Origin: Athripsodes cinereus | Lineage: Eukaryota; Arthropoda; Insecta; Trichoptera; Leptoceridae | Assembly: GCA_947579605.1 (NCBI GenBank) | Contig: OX388322.1 | Location: 8,928,001 to 8,992,000 of the forward strand | Length of the DNA stretch: 64,000 nucleotides | Reading direction: 5' to 3' | Shown: piece by piece, positions 1-10,989 of the stretch | How positions within the stretch are numbered: the stretch's first letter is position 1 | Layout: the number at the start of each line of letters is the position of its first letter | The notes under the pieces: generated by a model | What the model was told of the DNA's origin: nothing | Database searches by the model: none | What the model saw: only the letters and a program-made list of their open reading frames with translations | Translations under genes and position numbers: made by a program

Positions 1-55
1 AATATTGAAGAGAGACCCGTCTCGGATATCTCGGGAGTCGTAGACTCCTTTTTAT
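1..55 (-). mobile_element. SINE-C fragment at the window edge
   Basis: ATTGAAGAGAGACCCGTCTC and GGATATCTCGGGAG are the reverse complement of the 18165-18205 part of SINE-C. Cut by the window start. Confidence 0.5.
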
Positions 56-299
56 CCGCACATTCGAACCAAAGTTGTCCTCTATCAATGAATATTTCTA
101 GAATATTATTCAACAGACACCTCATCTGCACAGCCAATAGACTCTGAAATCTCATTTTAGTAGGAAACAGGAAAAGTGGTCCGAAGCCATATAAAATATA
201 CTATATACTCCGATAGACACGACAAATGCATAGAATCAAAGTAATTTAACAACCTACATTATAAGTATATGTAAGTTAAATGCTTTTTAGTATACCCTT

Positions 300-432
300 C
301 CTTTATCAATTTCTCAAAGTGAAAAATTGCATGAATGTGGAGGAAGTGAAAGAAATATGTTAGGATAGAGCAATATGGCGTACAATTTTCTCTGCCTGCC
401 CCACTTGGTAGAAAGTGTGAGGTTATAGAGAA
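300..432 (+). mobile_element. LINE tail fragment, same family as 6172-6638
   Basis: Degenerate but collinear with the 3' end of the 6172-6638 element: MNVEEVKEIC, then a stop, DRAIWRTIF, then CTGCCTGCCCCACTTGG and GTGTGAGGTTATAG. Short 5'-truncated remnant. Confidence 0.7.
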
Positions 433-861
433 ATAGATAGGAAACATGATTTTTCATTGTGTGAATACATAAGAGTATATTGCTAATTTTGTGTGCCTTC
501 ACATTTTTTGCGATCACACCAACAAGCAAAAGAGTGAAAAAAAGTCATATCATATTTTTATATTTGGCTTATTTAATTCTCTTCTCGGCTGATTGTGTCA
601 TAGGGTGATTGATTTATTGGACATGTTACGACATTAATAATAATAGTAAAACATAACATGACACCCTGTAGAATAACCCTCTATTGTATATCTACCTATT
701 ATACACACACATACACAATATTATATTGACAATTTAGCATACTGAATACATTGACGTTATAATATGTAACATGATTAGCTTTAGAGATGAGATGAGTTTC
801 CGTTTTCCGTAAACGCGTATTCGGCATATTAACTAGTAGTTTAATATCTGATATTATTTTA

Positions 862-1000
862 TCGGAATGAGCCGGTGTAAAAAAACGCGAACGTCCGAGT
901 ACGACCGGTGACTTGGCCATGTGGACCAAATTCTCAAGGATGGTTGCGTGTTGAGTAATAGAAATGGGCGTGCATGTAGATAATAATATGAGAAATTCCG
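862..1000 (+). mobile_element. LINE tail fragment, same family as 6172-6638
   Basis: Matches the region coding for the RGRPRTTWLDHVDQILKDGR part of that family (here KKRERPST, then MWTKFSRMVAC). It is followed by GAAATGGGCGTGCATGTAG. Upstream and downstream parts are lost; its order relative to 300-432 shows it is a separate insertion. Confidence 0.65.
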
Positions 1001-1204
1001 TCTTCTCTTGCTAACCCTATCTAGGATACGGTAGATGAAGATAACCCAATATCTGATCGGATATCGGTATCTAACCTTCTAAGTTGATTAAAATCCAGTC
1101 GAATGACAAATAGTCACTACTTAAATCCTTTAAAAAATAAAATTTATCTATACCATAACGAAATATCTCACCAATAGACTAACTGTAGCAAGTAATAAAA
1201 CATG

Positions 1205-1290
1205 ACATGTTCCTAATAAGACGAATGACTTCTCTCTCATAAATAAGTCGAATAGTAGAATAAAACATTTGTTTTATTTATTTTCTCCTT
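1205..1290. repeat. Snap-back element, right-arm fragment
   Basis: CCTAATAAGACGAATGACTT, CTCTCTCATAAATAAG and TAGTAGAATAAAACATTTGT, then TTTATTTATTTTC align with the right arm of S1. No pairing left arm remains. Confidence 0.5.
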
Positions 1291-1885
1291 GCCAGTAAAA
1301 ATATAATCACAATGTCATCAATGAATTAAATTAAATATTTTGTTAACAACGTACATTATTCGATTTATCAATATGGTAGTGAGGATACATCTTTTCCACT
1401 CGCTCACTAATCACAATATTATTATCTCGTGTAACTACATACAAAATAACACGGGCCAAACAATGTAGCACCTCATGACAGTGGCCGAATAATGAACTAT
1501 AATCGGATATGAGTTATTTTGCCAACTCACCATCAATAACATCTCTAATAATATAATTATTATTATTGACATGTTTATGTTTGACATGTCTATTACCCTC
1601 TTGTGCTGTTATATCAGGAAACATTCACAAAAGTCACTTCACTTACCATACAGACATATGACATATTATCATAATATCCAACTAAGACGTGTTTTTGAAA
1701 GCATAAAGATTGTGATAGATAATTCATATTGCCTGTTTGAAATCATTTGGCAAATGAAATTTCTTCTGATGCATCTGAAGATATTCTTCAATGTGGGTAA
1801 AAGTGCTAGAGTTTAATAAATCAAGTAAAAATATGATAATTTCATAACAAATTTATTATTCTTTGAAGTATTTATAAAGTAAACC

Positions 1886-2072
1886 TCCCTCGACATCTAT
1901 CAAGAAGGAGACCAAAAAATACCTGGATGACACAACGTAATAGAACCCTGCGGAGAAATGGCCTAAATGAATATGACATAGCGAATAGAAAGATTTATAT
2001 AACCTCAGAACGACAAGAGCCGACCCTCAGCGGCAATAAGTGGGACAGTGCCAGGAAGAAGAACTATTTATA
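1886..2072 (+). mobile_element. RTE-like LINE C-terminal tail remnant
   Basis: One frame reads RRPKNTWMTQRNRTLRRNGL, NEYDIANRK and QEPTLSGNKWDSARKKN. This resembles the GRPKxxWxD..(K/R)..GL tails and the final ADPT..GxxxGK segment of RTE-type ORF2 proteins. The ending AGGAAGAAGAAC matches the usual A/G-rich end of such elements. No RT motifs. Confidence 0.6.
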
Positions 2073-2587
2073 TTCATGTCATTTAGATATTTAACCACTT
2101 GCAAAACATGTTCACCGCAAGACCTAACTCTCTCATTTTTTTAGATTTTTTAAGGTAAATCTGTGTTTGAAATAAATCCAAATATATCCTAAACATTATC
2201 ATAGTAAGCGATATACTTACGTGCTTTAAAGCTGGAGAAGAGTAGCAGCAAGAAGAATTAAATGAGATTTAAAAAAGATTTTTCAATTATTAGTAGCTTC
2301 GAAATCATGTTCATGTATGATAATTTGATAGTAATTATGGAGTAAAAATTATGTCTGATTATGATTTTACAATATTATGTTTCTGTTGTGAGATTATAAT
2401 TAGGAACATTTTAAAAATCGACATGGACGTTGATCCTAGATGTTGTAAAGCACCCTTGACGTGTATCACATTGGCGCTATATTAATTGTCATATTATAAC
2501 TATTATTATTAAATTCATTGTATTTAGACCATTAATTGCTACGTCATCTATATTTAGATCATTACGTCATCTATATTTAGATCTATA

Positions 2588-2769
2588 TTTTTTTTTTTTT
2601 TAAAAAGATATATCTGGGTTTTGTTACAAACCCAAATACAACCTTATACACCTTTCACACTAAGCTAAAAGCTTGTGCCGTGAAAGGGGAGTTTGCCGGC
2701 ACCTGGGATCGAACCACGGACCCCTTGTTTTGAAGGCCGAAACTCTACCTCCAGGCTACCGACGAACTC
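2588..2769 (-). mobile_element. tRNA-derived SINE-A copy
   Basis: On the minus strand it starts GAGTTCGTCGGTAGCCTGGA (A-box-like TAGCCTGGAGG), continues to a B box (GTGGTTCGATCCC), then GCCGGCAAACTCCCCTTTCA, and ends in GATATATCTTTTTA plus poly(A). TTTAGATC on both sides is a possible TSD, but the insertion sits inside a local repeat of TATTTAGATCATTAATTGCT-like units (2521-2583 and 2770-2805). Confidence 0.8.
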
Positions 2770-3578
2770 TTTAGATCATTAATTGCTACATCATTTTTAT
2801 TTGATAACAAATTCATTAAAATTCGATAGCATATAAGAGTACCTTTATGTACTTATTGGCCTTCCATCAAAAAAATACCTCTATAGAATTTCAGTATAAG
2901 GGTAGCATATTGTTAAAAAAGCTAAATATAAAAATATAAAAGCTATTAATAAAATAATACAATGTCTTATCAGGTAATTTGTGTAGAAGTAATAACTCAT
3001 TAGCAGCCTTTTCGTGTCTTTATTTCGTGACTATTCATTCAACAACAATACTATACATTTTTATTTCTCGCGGAATAGCTTGATAATCTTATTAATAAAC
3101 TACTAACTTATTATTCAACATTTTATCTTTGGAAATATTATGTGATTTATATTGTGGACTTTTATTTTAATTATTAAATATTTTTTACAGAATAGAAAGC
3201 ACTGTATTTTACGCTTTTTTATTTTATTAGTAATAGATGTATGAGTAGGTATTATAAGAACCGAATTTAACTTTTTCACAACGGATTAATAGGTAAGTAA
3301 TTATCTTTAGAAATTTCATATGTCAAAATATTGTTCTTTTTAACTAAGTCCATATTTTTGTAAGAATCAATATCGATTATTATTCATATCATTTATTCAA
3401 GATCACTGATCAAAATCTGCATAATAATCATTAACAGGAATTTATTTTCTTTATCATGACAAAAAAGGAAATCTATGCAGTGACGTGATAAAATAATATG
3501 ATGTTGCTGCTTAGAATAATAACATATCATATGCATTGTAATAGAGTATTAGTTATAATATCAATATTAGTAGCATTT

Positions 3579-3784
3579 CATCATCATCAGCTCTACAACC
3601 CGCTGTGAGCCTTGACCTCCTCCAACATTCGCCTCCATCTCCCCCTATCTTGACATATACTCTTCCAATCCCTGATGCCAATGATGTCCACATCTCCCTG
3701 TACACCATCCATCCAACGAAGTCTGGCTCTACCAACGCTACGTCTACCTTGTGGTCTTGTAAACGCTACGTCTACCTTGTGGTC
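3579..3784 (-). mobile_element. LINE tail with (ATG)n 3' end and 12-bp target duplication
   Basis: The minus strand encodes DFVGWMVYREMWTSLASGIG and ends in a TGATGATGA tail (left end, CATCATCATC). The 12-mer TTAGTAGCATTT flanks it exactly (3567-3578 and 3785-3796), so this is a 206-bp 5'-truncated insertion. At its 5' end (right side) there is a tandem duplication of about 28 bp, AACGCTACGTCTACCTTGTG-type units at 3733-3787. Confidence 0.8.
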
Positions 3785-3971
3785 TTAGTAGCATTTACAA
3801 TGTGATAATTTCATGACAGGATTTAATCGAACGAATTCTCATAATATGTTTTAATTATCATGTCAGAGTTCTTGTTTCTTACAACAATAAACAAATAGGC
3901 ATAATTCACTCGGTGTCGGGTGCCTTGCCTGAAAAAGAAAGAAGAAGAACAATCTTACAACATTCTGAGAA

Positions 3972-3974
<3 letters not shown>

Positions 3975-4003
<29 letters not shown>
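3975..4003. repeat. Poly(T) run (29 T)
   Basis: Uninterrupted T29. It is preceded at 3910-3960 by TCGGGTGCCTTGCCTGAAAA and GAAGAAGAAC, which look like a retroelement end; the run itself may be the poly(A) of a minus-strand insertion. Confidence 0.7.
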
Positions 4004-4006
<3 letters not shown>

Positions 4007-5341
4007 TTTCTTTTAACACAATATTGTGCTTAATATTTTTATCTCAACAGCGGTTTACTGAATATATATATATATAATCGTACAATGCTGTATGACCTTT
4101 TATTATAATATTGTATTTCTTGTGGCTTTTTGTTTCAAATTAACGCCAACTATTTATATCGAAAGTTCTTTAATGATAATCTGCGAAGGATGCGGGACCC
4201 TCATTAAAGAAGATTTGCCATATTACTTCACGAAATCCTTGTATAGCCTACGAATTATCCTTTTTAGAGACATCTAGACAACACTCGAATAAAAATCGAT
4301 TTATTTGTGAAAGAAAAAAAATTAAAAAACTCCAAGAGGCGAATGAATATTTTTTTTTTGGAGAGAATAATAAGATTCCATATTATGTTTGTTTACATCG
4401 GAACCATATTTTTTCTTTTTTTTATGACATCCTCCGTCTTCTTATCACATTTTAAAGTTGATTGCCTATCTTGAATAAATCTATTAGTGAAATAAACTTT
4501 TTTTTATACTAAGTGTTTTTCCGAAACACATATTTCCAAAAAACTGCAATTGTGTATACTCGTACAATGATATGCAGAGGATGAATGTCACATACCACTC
4601 CTATAGGAATAATATTTAGGAATGTCAGGAGAAGTGGCAACACACGTTTTCAAATTTGTCAAACAAAATACCATGTTCACTTTGTCATAAAGTATAATAG
4701 AAACTAATAGACTTTGTGGTACTTTTAAAGATTAATTCATTATAGATAATACTTCTGTAATAAAAGACATTATGTTGGTGTCTGGCACCGATTACTAACG
4801 TTTGATATGAAAATGATCGATTTTACTACTACCTTCTTTGCGAATATACAAATAATACTTAAAAATGAATCTAGGTTATCGCGATATAATTCTTTTAGCA
4901 ATATATCGTTGTATGAAAGTAGGTACTTAGTTTAGTCTTACAAGACGACCTCCCGGGACAGATAAAAGCGTATATGAACGTGCTTGCGATACGGATCATT
5001 AAAAAGAACTGTTAGTTATCGTTAATGATGTCCATTATTTTCTTACCTAACTATCGTTAATAAGACTTGGAGCGATAATTAGTGGCTATAAATATTATTA
5101 GATAAAAAAATAAAAACTTTCTCAATGGCAAAATATACATTATATTATATAATTATTATCTCATATCTCATTTATTAAACAAAACAATATTAGATTCTAC
5201 ATTTTGAACACAATATAAGATTTACAATAAATTTTAAATATATAACATTAAATATCAAAAACCATAAAATTGTTCATCAATCAAAATAACTTTTATCGGT
5301 CAGACAAAATGGTTGTGCAAGAGGATCTCGTGGCACCAAAG

Positions 5342-5383
5342 AACTGCTTCTGATTAAAAGTGTCATATTAATCAGAAGCAGTT
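5342..5383. repeat. Perfect 16-bp stem hairpin
   Basis: AACTGCTTCTGATTAA and its exact complement TTAATCAGAAGCAGTT are separated by 10 bases. The stem does not extend further, so it is too short for a typical pre-miRNA; role unknown. Confidence 0.5.
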
Positions 5384-5456
5384 ATTATTAATATTATTAG
5401 AATATAATACACAAGTCGACATCATGAGTATATTGGAAAAAATGTGAAAAAATATT

Positions 5457-5690
5457 CCGTACAGTCCCCGGCAGGGAAAAGGTCTCTCAAAAAATTCTGT
5501 AAGTTTTCGAGTATCATGTCAAAGGCAAGTATTTGTGAACACCACATTAAGATATTTAACATATCCAATTCTGATATGATGAGGTATACCAACCATTCTG
5601 AATGTCTTATTTTTAATCATCACTGAGAGGACAGTTTGCTTACTCCATGTATATTTATTACATGGAGTGAGTCTACTGGTTACTTATGTA
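5457..5690 (+). mobile_element. SINE-B copy, diverged
   Basis: Head-like CCGTACAGTCCCCGGC, then GTAAGTTTTCGAGTATCATG, CATTCTGAATGTCTT and TACTGGTTACTTATG. It is collinear with the 35.4-kb copy but older. A short palindrome TACTCCATGTA..TACATGGAGT lies at 5640-5669. Confidence 0.6.
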
Positions 5691-6087
5691 CTTACGTTGC
5701 GATGATATGAATAGATAGAAATGTCTTTAATAGTACAATAACTTTGATAAAGGTTAATATCATCTCAAAAATAAACGATTTATGGGGAACATTGCTACAT
5801 CGATAAATCTTCTGTCTTTAATATTAAGATATCCAGTCATGTCCAGACATTTTGGCGTGATAGAATCAGAAAGAATATCGCCCATTTTTCATAATAAACT
5901 GTATATTAATAGTAATTTATCAGACTTTATTAAAATGATATTAAGAATATTGATGAAATAGATATAGGTAGCTATGGGTTGAACTGAATAATTAGAAATG
6001 AATAAGAAGAAGCACTAACTTTGCCATGGTTAGTTTTTTTTTTAATTTTATTTTAGTAAAAAAATCATAAATATTAATAAGAAGAGC

Positions 6088-6158
6088 TTCTTCTTCTTCT
6101 TCTTTTGCTTCAGTAAGGACTATGTCCTGTGGTTCTCGGAGCCTGCTCCTGGGAGCCA
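6088..6158 (-). mobile_element. LINE tail remnant with (GAA)n end
   Basis: Nearly identical to the left end of 33090-33310 (CTTCAGTAACGAC/CTTCAGTAAGGAC, then TGTCCTGTGGTTCTCGGAGC, then CTGCTCCTGGGAG). The 3' end on the minus strand is a GAAGAAGAAG tract (seen as CTTCTTCTTC at 6088-6107). It is cut short by the LINE insertion starting at 6172. Confidence 0.65.
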
Positions 6159-6171
6159 TTAGTTTTATATG

Positions 6172-6638
6172 TACTATACTATACCCTCACACCGTGTCCC
6201 AAGTGGGGTAGGCAGAGAGAACAGAACGCCAAACAGATCTATCTTTACACACTTCCTTCGCTTCCTCGACATTCTTACAGTTTCTCATACACGCACGTCG
6301 GTTCCTCTTACTCAACACGCGGCCGTCCTTGAGAATTTGATCCACGTGATCAAGCCACGTGGTTCTCGGACGCCCGCGTTTCCTCACCCTTTCTTTCAGA
6401 CAAGTATATCCTCTTTGTCATTCTTACCTCATTCATTCGTTCAACATGTCCAAACCACCGTAGTTTATTCACGCGCATTCTGTCCACAACACTCTTCTTG
6501 CGTCCGCTCATTCTTCTAATATCTTCATTCTTCACTCTATCACGCAGCGTTTTACCAACCATTTTTCTTAACGATCGCATCTCCACTGCATTTATTCCAC
6601 TTTCTTCCTTCTTCAACCACGTCCATGTCTCGCTTCCG
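6172..6638 (-). mobile_element. RTE-like LINE tail with (TATAG)n 3' end and 13-bp target duplication
   Basis: On the minus strand two overlapping frames encode LRKMVGKTLRDRVKNEDIRR, NKLRWFGHVERM and, after a frameshift, RGRPRTTWLDHVDQILKDGR, CKDRSVWRSVLSAYPTWDTV. The 3' end is CTACCCCACTTGGGACACGG followed by GTATAGTATAGTA. Flanks TTAGTTTTATATG (6159-6171) and TTAGTTTTACATG (6639-6651) match at 12 of 13 bases, a target-site duplication. This is the likely enzyme-coding partner family of the abundant short element described below. Confidence 0.85.
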
Positions 6639-6782
6639 TTAGTTTTACATGCTGATAATAAGTATATTATGCTCTTTGGATTGTGCTCCTATTAACTTTG
6701 CTTTTTTGAATATATCAGATTTTGTACTTGAACGAATCTTATGAATCAATTTTTAAACAAGTTTTATCTATTTATAAATGTA

Positions 6783-6812
6783 TATACTATACTATACTAT
6801 ACTATACTATAC
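6783..6812. repeat. (TATAC)n microsatellite, six units
   Basis: TATAC repeated six times, forming the 3' tail of the SINE-B copy that follows on the minus strand. Confidence 0.85.
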
Positions 6813-7003
6813 CATCACGGCATATCCCACAAGTGGGGTAGCCAGCAGACCAGCTGCGTATAAAACATGCAAGCTGTCTTCTCCGTGCCAACATAAAATC
6901 AAGACATTCAGGATGGGTGGCAAACCTCATCGCCGAATTTAAGATGTAAAATGTCTTTATTTTTTCGAACACCTGCCTTTTACAGGACACTCGAAAACTT
7001 ATG
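6813..7003 (-). mobile_element. SINE-B copy, 5'-truncated, (TATAG)n tail
   Basis: Nearly identical on the minus strand to 35500-35695. The tail is the (TATAC)n run at 6783-6812, i.e. TATAG units in the element's orientation, the same unit that ends the LINE at 6172. The head present in the 35.4-kb copy is missing here. Confidence 0.85.
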
Positions 7004-7109
7004 TATATTTTATGTCTTATATTATTTTTTAATTAATTATTGTTCTGTCACATCGTTATTACTCCTTGTCTTAATTGTATAAACTTTTTTGTCTGTCTAG
7101 TGCATATTT

Positions 7110-7165
7110 AAAACATGTAAAAGGTTCACGTCTTGTATTGTAGTAAACAAATGAATAAATATGAA
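7110..7165 (+). mobile_element. LINE 3' tail (family T2)
   Basis: AACATGTAAAAGGTTCACGT, then CTTGTATTGTAG and AATGAATAAAT. It belongs with 25636-25690 and, on the other strand, 30435-30520 and 38793-38880; consensus ACATGTAAAAGGCTCACGCC followed by GTATATTG and a TAAATAAA tail. Confidence 0.55.
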
Positions 7166-7601
7166 ATTTTCCATTTTCCCATTTATTTTCGCTACTCGAT
7201 ATCAAGTGAATAAAACAAATGCTTAGCATTGTCATATTATGAATCAGTTTATAATCCACTTAGTACCTGCAGATGTAGAAAATGTGTTTTTATTCATATT
7301 TTTACTGAAACATCGCAATAAAATTTTACAACCCCCTGAGGCGTAATCAGAATGAGAGGGTGGAGGAGAGAATTGACACCTCACTCCCTTGTATATATAC
7401 TTAATCATATTTTATAAATTATTACGAGATTCAATGTTATTATCAAACAGAATTTAAGTCCTCATAATTAAGTGATTAAAAAAATAAATCGAGGAATAAT
7501 TGGGACTGTGTTTTGCACGTGTTTCTGTGGTAGCAATGTTATTGAAGAATAAAAAATATACCTTACTCGTACAAGAAGATAGTTATAGATAAAAACAATT
7601 T

Positions 7602-7735
7602 ATACCATCACGGCATTTCCCACCGACGGGGTAGCTGGTGGATAAATTACATGCAATTATCATGCAGATTGTCCTCTCCGTACCAATAAATAATTTGACA
7701 TTCAGGATAAGTGCCATTATCGCTGACTTGATTGA
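7602..7735 (-). mobile_element. SINE-B copy, partial
   Basis: ATACCATCACGGCATTTCCC, GGGGTAGCTGGTGG, then TTGACATTCAGGATAAGTG. 3' half of the element only. Confidence 0.65.
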
Positions 7736-8522
7736 AATATCCTCGAGCAAAAGATGTTCATAATTATATTATAAAACATTCACTAGACAGTATTAGAAAA
7801 ATATCTTTCGATATCTTCGTATACTTCTTACAAATAGACTTACCTACCTAAATTTTGACGAAGTTAAGATAATAATATGCTAAATTTTGTTTTTCCAAAT
7901 CATCGATCGACAAATATCATTCAAGCTGCTATAAAGGATACAATACAAACATAATTAGATAAGAAGTTATTTTAACATTTATACGAGGGTAGTTATTTAT
8001 TAAACTTTAGGAAGAATGTAATCAGAATCTTCCGAATATTTAATAGGGTTGAAAAATTTGATTGGCGATCTTGTAAATATCTTAGAAATAATAATAAAGT
8101 CTGTTTTGGAAAAGAAAAGAATCAATCTATTTTTATATTATTGAAAAATAATAAACAAAAATTTAATATATTTGTCTTTATTAAAATAAGAATAATGAAA
8201 ATATTGGGTAGCTGTAAAAAATAAGTGGATCAATTTAATAATTATATATTATGTGCAGAGTATTTTTTTGATAAGGCAACCCAGGAAGGAACTAGGACTG
8301 ATTTATACGATACTGCAAAGAGTATTTTATCAAAAAAGTTTTTAATTTAAATTAAACAGTTAATTGAGAATCACGACTTTATACTTATTGGAAATCCCTA
8401 GTAATTATCACATATATTTTTTTAGAAACACTAGCACTCAAATATGTTTGATTTACTTTTCATGATCCACGTAATTGAAATATGTTTGTTAGCAAATTAG
8501 AAGCTTAATTACACATTCACAC

Positions 8523-8680
8523 ATACTATCATGCATTTCCCGTCTAGTGAAATACCTAGAGAAGTATCTGTATGTAATAAAGATGCAAGCATCTTCTCTT
8601 CCATTAAAAGTTAAGACATTCAGGATATAGATGGTATACTTTATCGCTAAACTGAAGGTTTATATTCTAAAAATGAATGT
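8523..8680 (-). mobile_element. SINE-B copy, diverged
   Basis: ACTATCATGCATTTCCCG, AAGATGCAAGCATCTTCTCT and AAGACATTCAGGATATAGAT in the order expected of the minus-strand element. Confidence 0.5.
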
Positions 8681-8746
8681 TTATGTGATATCAGAATAAT
8701 TAATCCAGAAATATGTTCCATAGATGCAAATTTGCATAAAAAACAT

Positions 8747-8931
8747 TTTTTTTTTAATATATATCTGGATTTTGTTATAAACTCAATTACATACCTTTCA
8801 AAACCTTATACACCTTTCACAGTAAGCTAAAAAGCTTGAGTCTTGAAAGGGGAGTTTGCCAGCACTTGGGATCGAACCACGGACGAGAACCCCCGTTTAC
8901 GAGGCCGAGACTCCAGGCTACCGACGAACTC
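8747..8931 (-). mobile_element. tRNA-derived SINE-A copy
   Basis: Same family: CCAGCACTTGGGATCGAACC (B box on the minus strand) and GACTCCAGGCTACCGACGAA, with poly(T) at the left. The long open frames on both strands here are incidental. Confidence 0.8.
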
Positions 8932-9807
8932 AATAAAGCAAATAAACATACATATACATATAATTAATATTTCAAATAGTGATCGCCAATATTTTGTCTT
9001 TAATATCCCTCTTAAAAATACAGAGAATAATCTATCCAATGTAATCCATTGTATAATGTTAGAATAACGATGACCGAGCTAAGATATAATAAATTCGTAT
9101 TTCTTATAAACAATCAATGTTTTTTGTGTAATATTTTTCTTCTATCGGGAATTTTCCTAACATTATTCAAGTCAACGGACTCGTGGGTATTTTAAATATG
9201 CGTCGAGCGCTCTCTAATTTATATTCACTCTTTCCACAAGAAATGAGAAAATAATATATTGGTTTTATATAAAACTTACAATATATAATAGATTTATTAT
9301 CAGAAAATATATTAACTATACAAATCAGACAGTTTCAAGTGCTTTCAGCACGATCATGTAAAGAAATAAATTACAAATTTATGTACAGTATTATTAAGCG
9401 ATAACCTATTTATATAATATGTGGGTCATAGCTTGAATATAACATTAACATAAAAGATTTAATCGAAGACTGACTTTCCATTCCATAGACCGTTTAGGAA
9501 AATGATGTATTACGTGTAAAGTATTGGAGACAGGAGATGGGTGATAAGAAAACGACAACCACTGCCAAAGAAATTAAAAAAAAAATGCATAATCACGATG
9601 TCAACAAAACATCTGATTAAAAATACTTATTGCCAAGAATGTAAATCTTTCCCGCATCGATCTTTATCATAAATGGGACAGTCAATACAATAAATCACAT
9701 TAAGTCATTATTTAACATAAGACAAACTACTTATTAAAGGAAACCGACTTATAGCTATAGCGGGGTAGGTATAGGTATTCCGAGTTTGCTTCAAGCTCCA
9801 AAACTGG

Positions 9808-10000
9808 TGTGGCTCAAAAGTAACGCCCATGCCTTTGAGTCACGAGGTTTCGGTTTCGGTTTCCAGCCAGGGACAAATAAAAAATAGCCTTTTTCAAATT
9901 ATACTGGGTCTGTGTGTTACATTTATATGTATATTGTTGCTTTAGTACATGAGATTAGCTTAATCTGTGTGAATTATCTAATTATAATGTTATGTTTAGT
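9808..10000 (+). mobile_element. SINE-C copy, diverged
   Basis: GGTGTGGCTCAAAAGTAACG, GAGTCACGAGGTTTCGG, CCAGCCAGGGAC, CTTTTTCAAATTATACTGGG and GCTTAATCTGTGTGAATTAT match 18047-18372 in order. The B-box area carries a GGTTTC triplication. Confidence 0.65.
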
Positions 10001-10899
10001 CAAAGTAAACAAAGAATGTTATGAAGTGGTAACCAAGAACACGCAGGAAGAGTGTTGAATGGCTTCTGACTAGATTGTTGTGTAGTGTTTGGCTGTATTA
10101 TATTTATAAAAGCAATTGCAGTTTATTGTCATTATCAAATATTGTTTTTCAAAAACCATAAAGTTGATATTTCCACCACTTTCGGTTAAATAAAATGAAA
10201 AGAATGAATAAAAATTTGTGTTAACTCTCTCGAGGGTAGTTTCAACACTTGAACAATGTTCTCTTATTTCCTGTGAAAGTAACTTACTCGAAGATCTTTG
10301 AGAATAATAATCCTTTCTGGAATGAAGGCAGTCGACACCCCAGGGTGCAAGCTAACAAACCAGAAAAAGTCGGACACCTACTTTAATTTTTTGCAACTAA
10401 AATAAATGTGCATTCGCTTCACATCGTTCTGGTTTAACGAAATGACATTACATTATCTTTAGAATGTTTGTAGTTTCAGCGAAGGCTAGCGTTTTCTTTT
10501 AAGATTCACTTTTTAAACTTTTTCACAGACAATACTTTCTTTGGTGATGATTTTCTCAATATTTTTTGTATTGTTATATTTTCAAAGTCACTATGAGTAA
10601 ATTAGAAATTTGATAGCTTACTAATTGGATCAGTCAAACTTACTTATTCCAAAAATTCATGCCCTATATGGTAGTTTTTGGATTTATGGGTAAATATTTA
10701 TGTAAATTGGATCATGTAGATAAAAGTATTCTAAAAATATAATCAAATACGATACACAACACTCAGAAAACTGAAATCGTATCTTTTATTACAAAAAAAG
10801 TTATGTTGAAATGAGTGAAGAATTCGCTACAAATTTTGAATAACAATTAAATACTATATTTATAAATAGTTTACTAATTTATTCTTCTATTTGTTTCAG

Positions 10900-10989
10900 G
10901 CTGTTTCTGATGCCATGTTGGCTGAGCTGAAAGCATGCTTCATGGAAGCTTACGATGATAACCAGGATGGCAAAATTGATATCCGCGAG
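10900..10989 (+). CDS. Cbp53E: Cbp53E exon A (EF-hand 2)
   Basis: Thirty codons beginning AVSDAMLAELKACFMEAYDD and ending exactly at the last Glu of the EF2 loop (DDNQDGKIDIRE). The acceptor is TTTGTTTCAG and the donor GTAAGA; both flanking introns are phase 0. Because the frame is already open at the acceptor, an upstream exon ending in phase 0 must exist. The downstream intron (10990-28853) is 17.9 kb. Confidence 0.95.

Larger units (their letters stand above)
433..10899. other. Non-coding flank upstream of exon A
   Basis: Besides the retroelement pieces listed separately I see no gene here. Long AT-rich stretches without recognisable content include 1290-1880, 2810-3560, 4010-5340, 5700-6080, 7170-7600, 7740-8520, 8940-9800 and 10010-10899. 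No exon coding for EF-hand 1 or an initiator Met of the calbindin was found. Confidence 0.6.

Noticed and set aside
8843..9067. Overlapping open frames on both strands near 8.9 kb
   Set aside because: They run through a SINE-A copy and have no protein similarity that I recognise.
1..10899. Missing N-terminal exon of the calbindin (EF-hand 1)
   Set aside because: I searched by eye for a coding exon with a DxDxxG loop and good splice sites and found none, so I place it outside the window.
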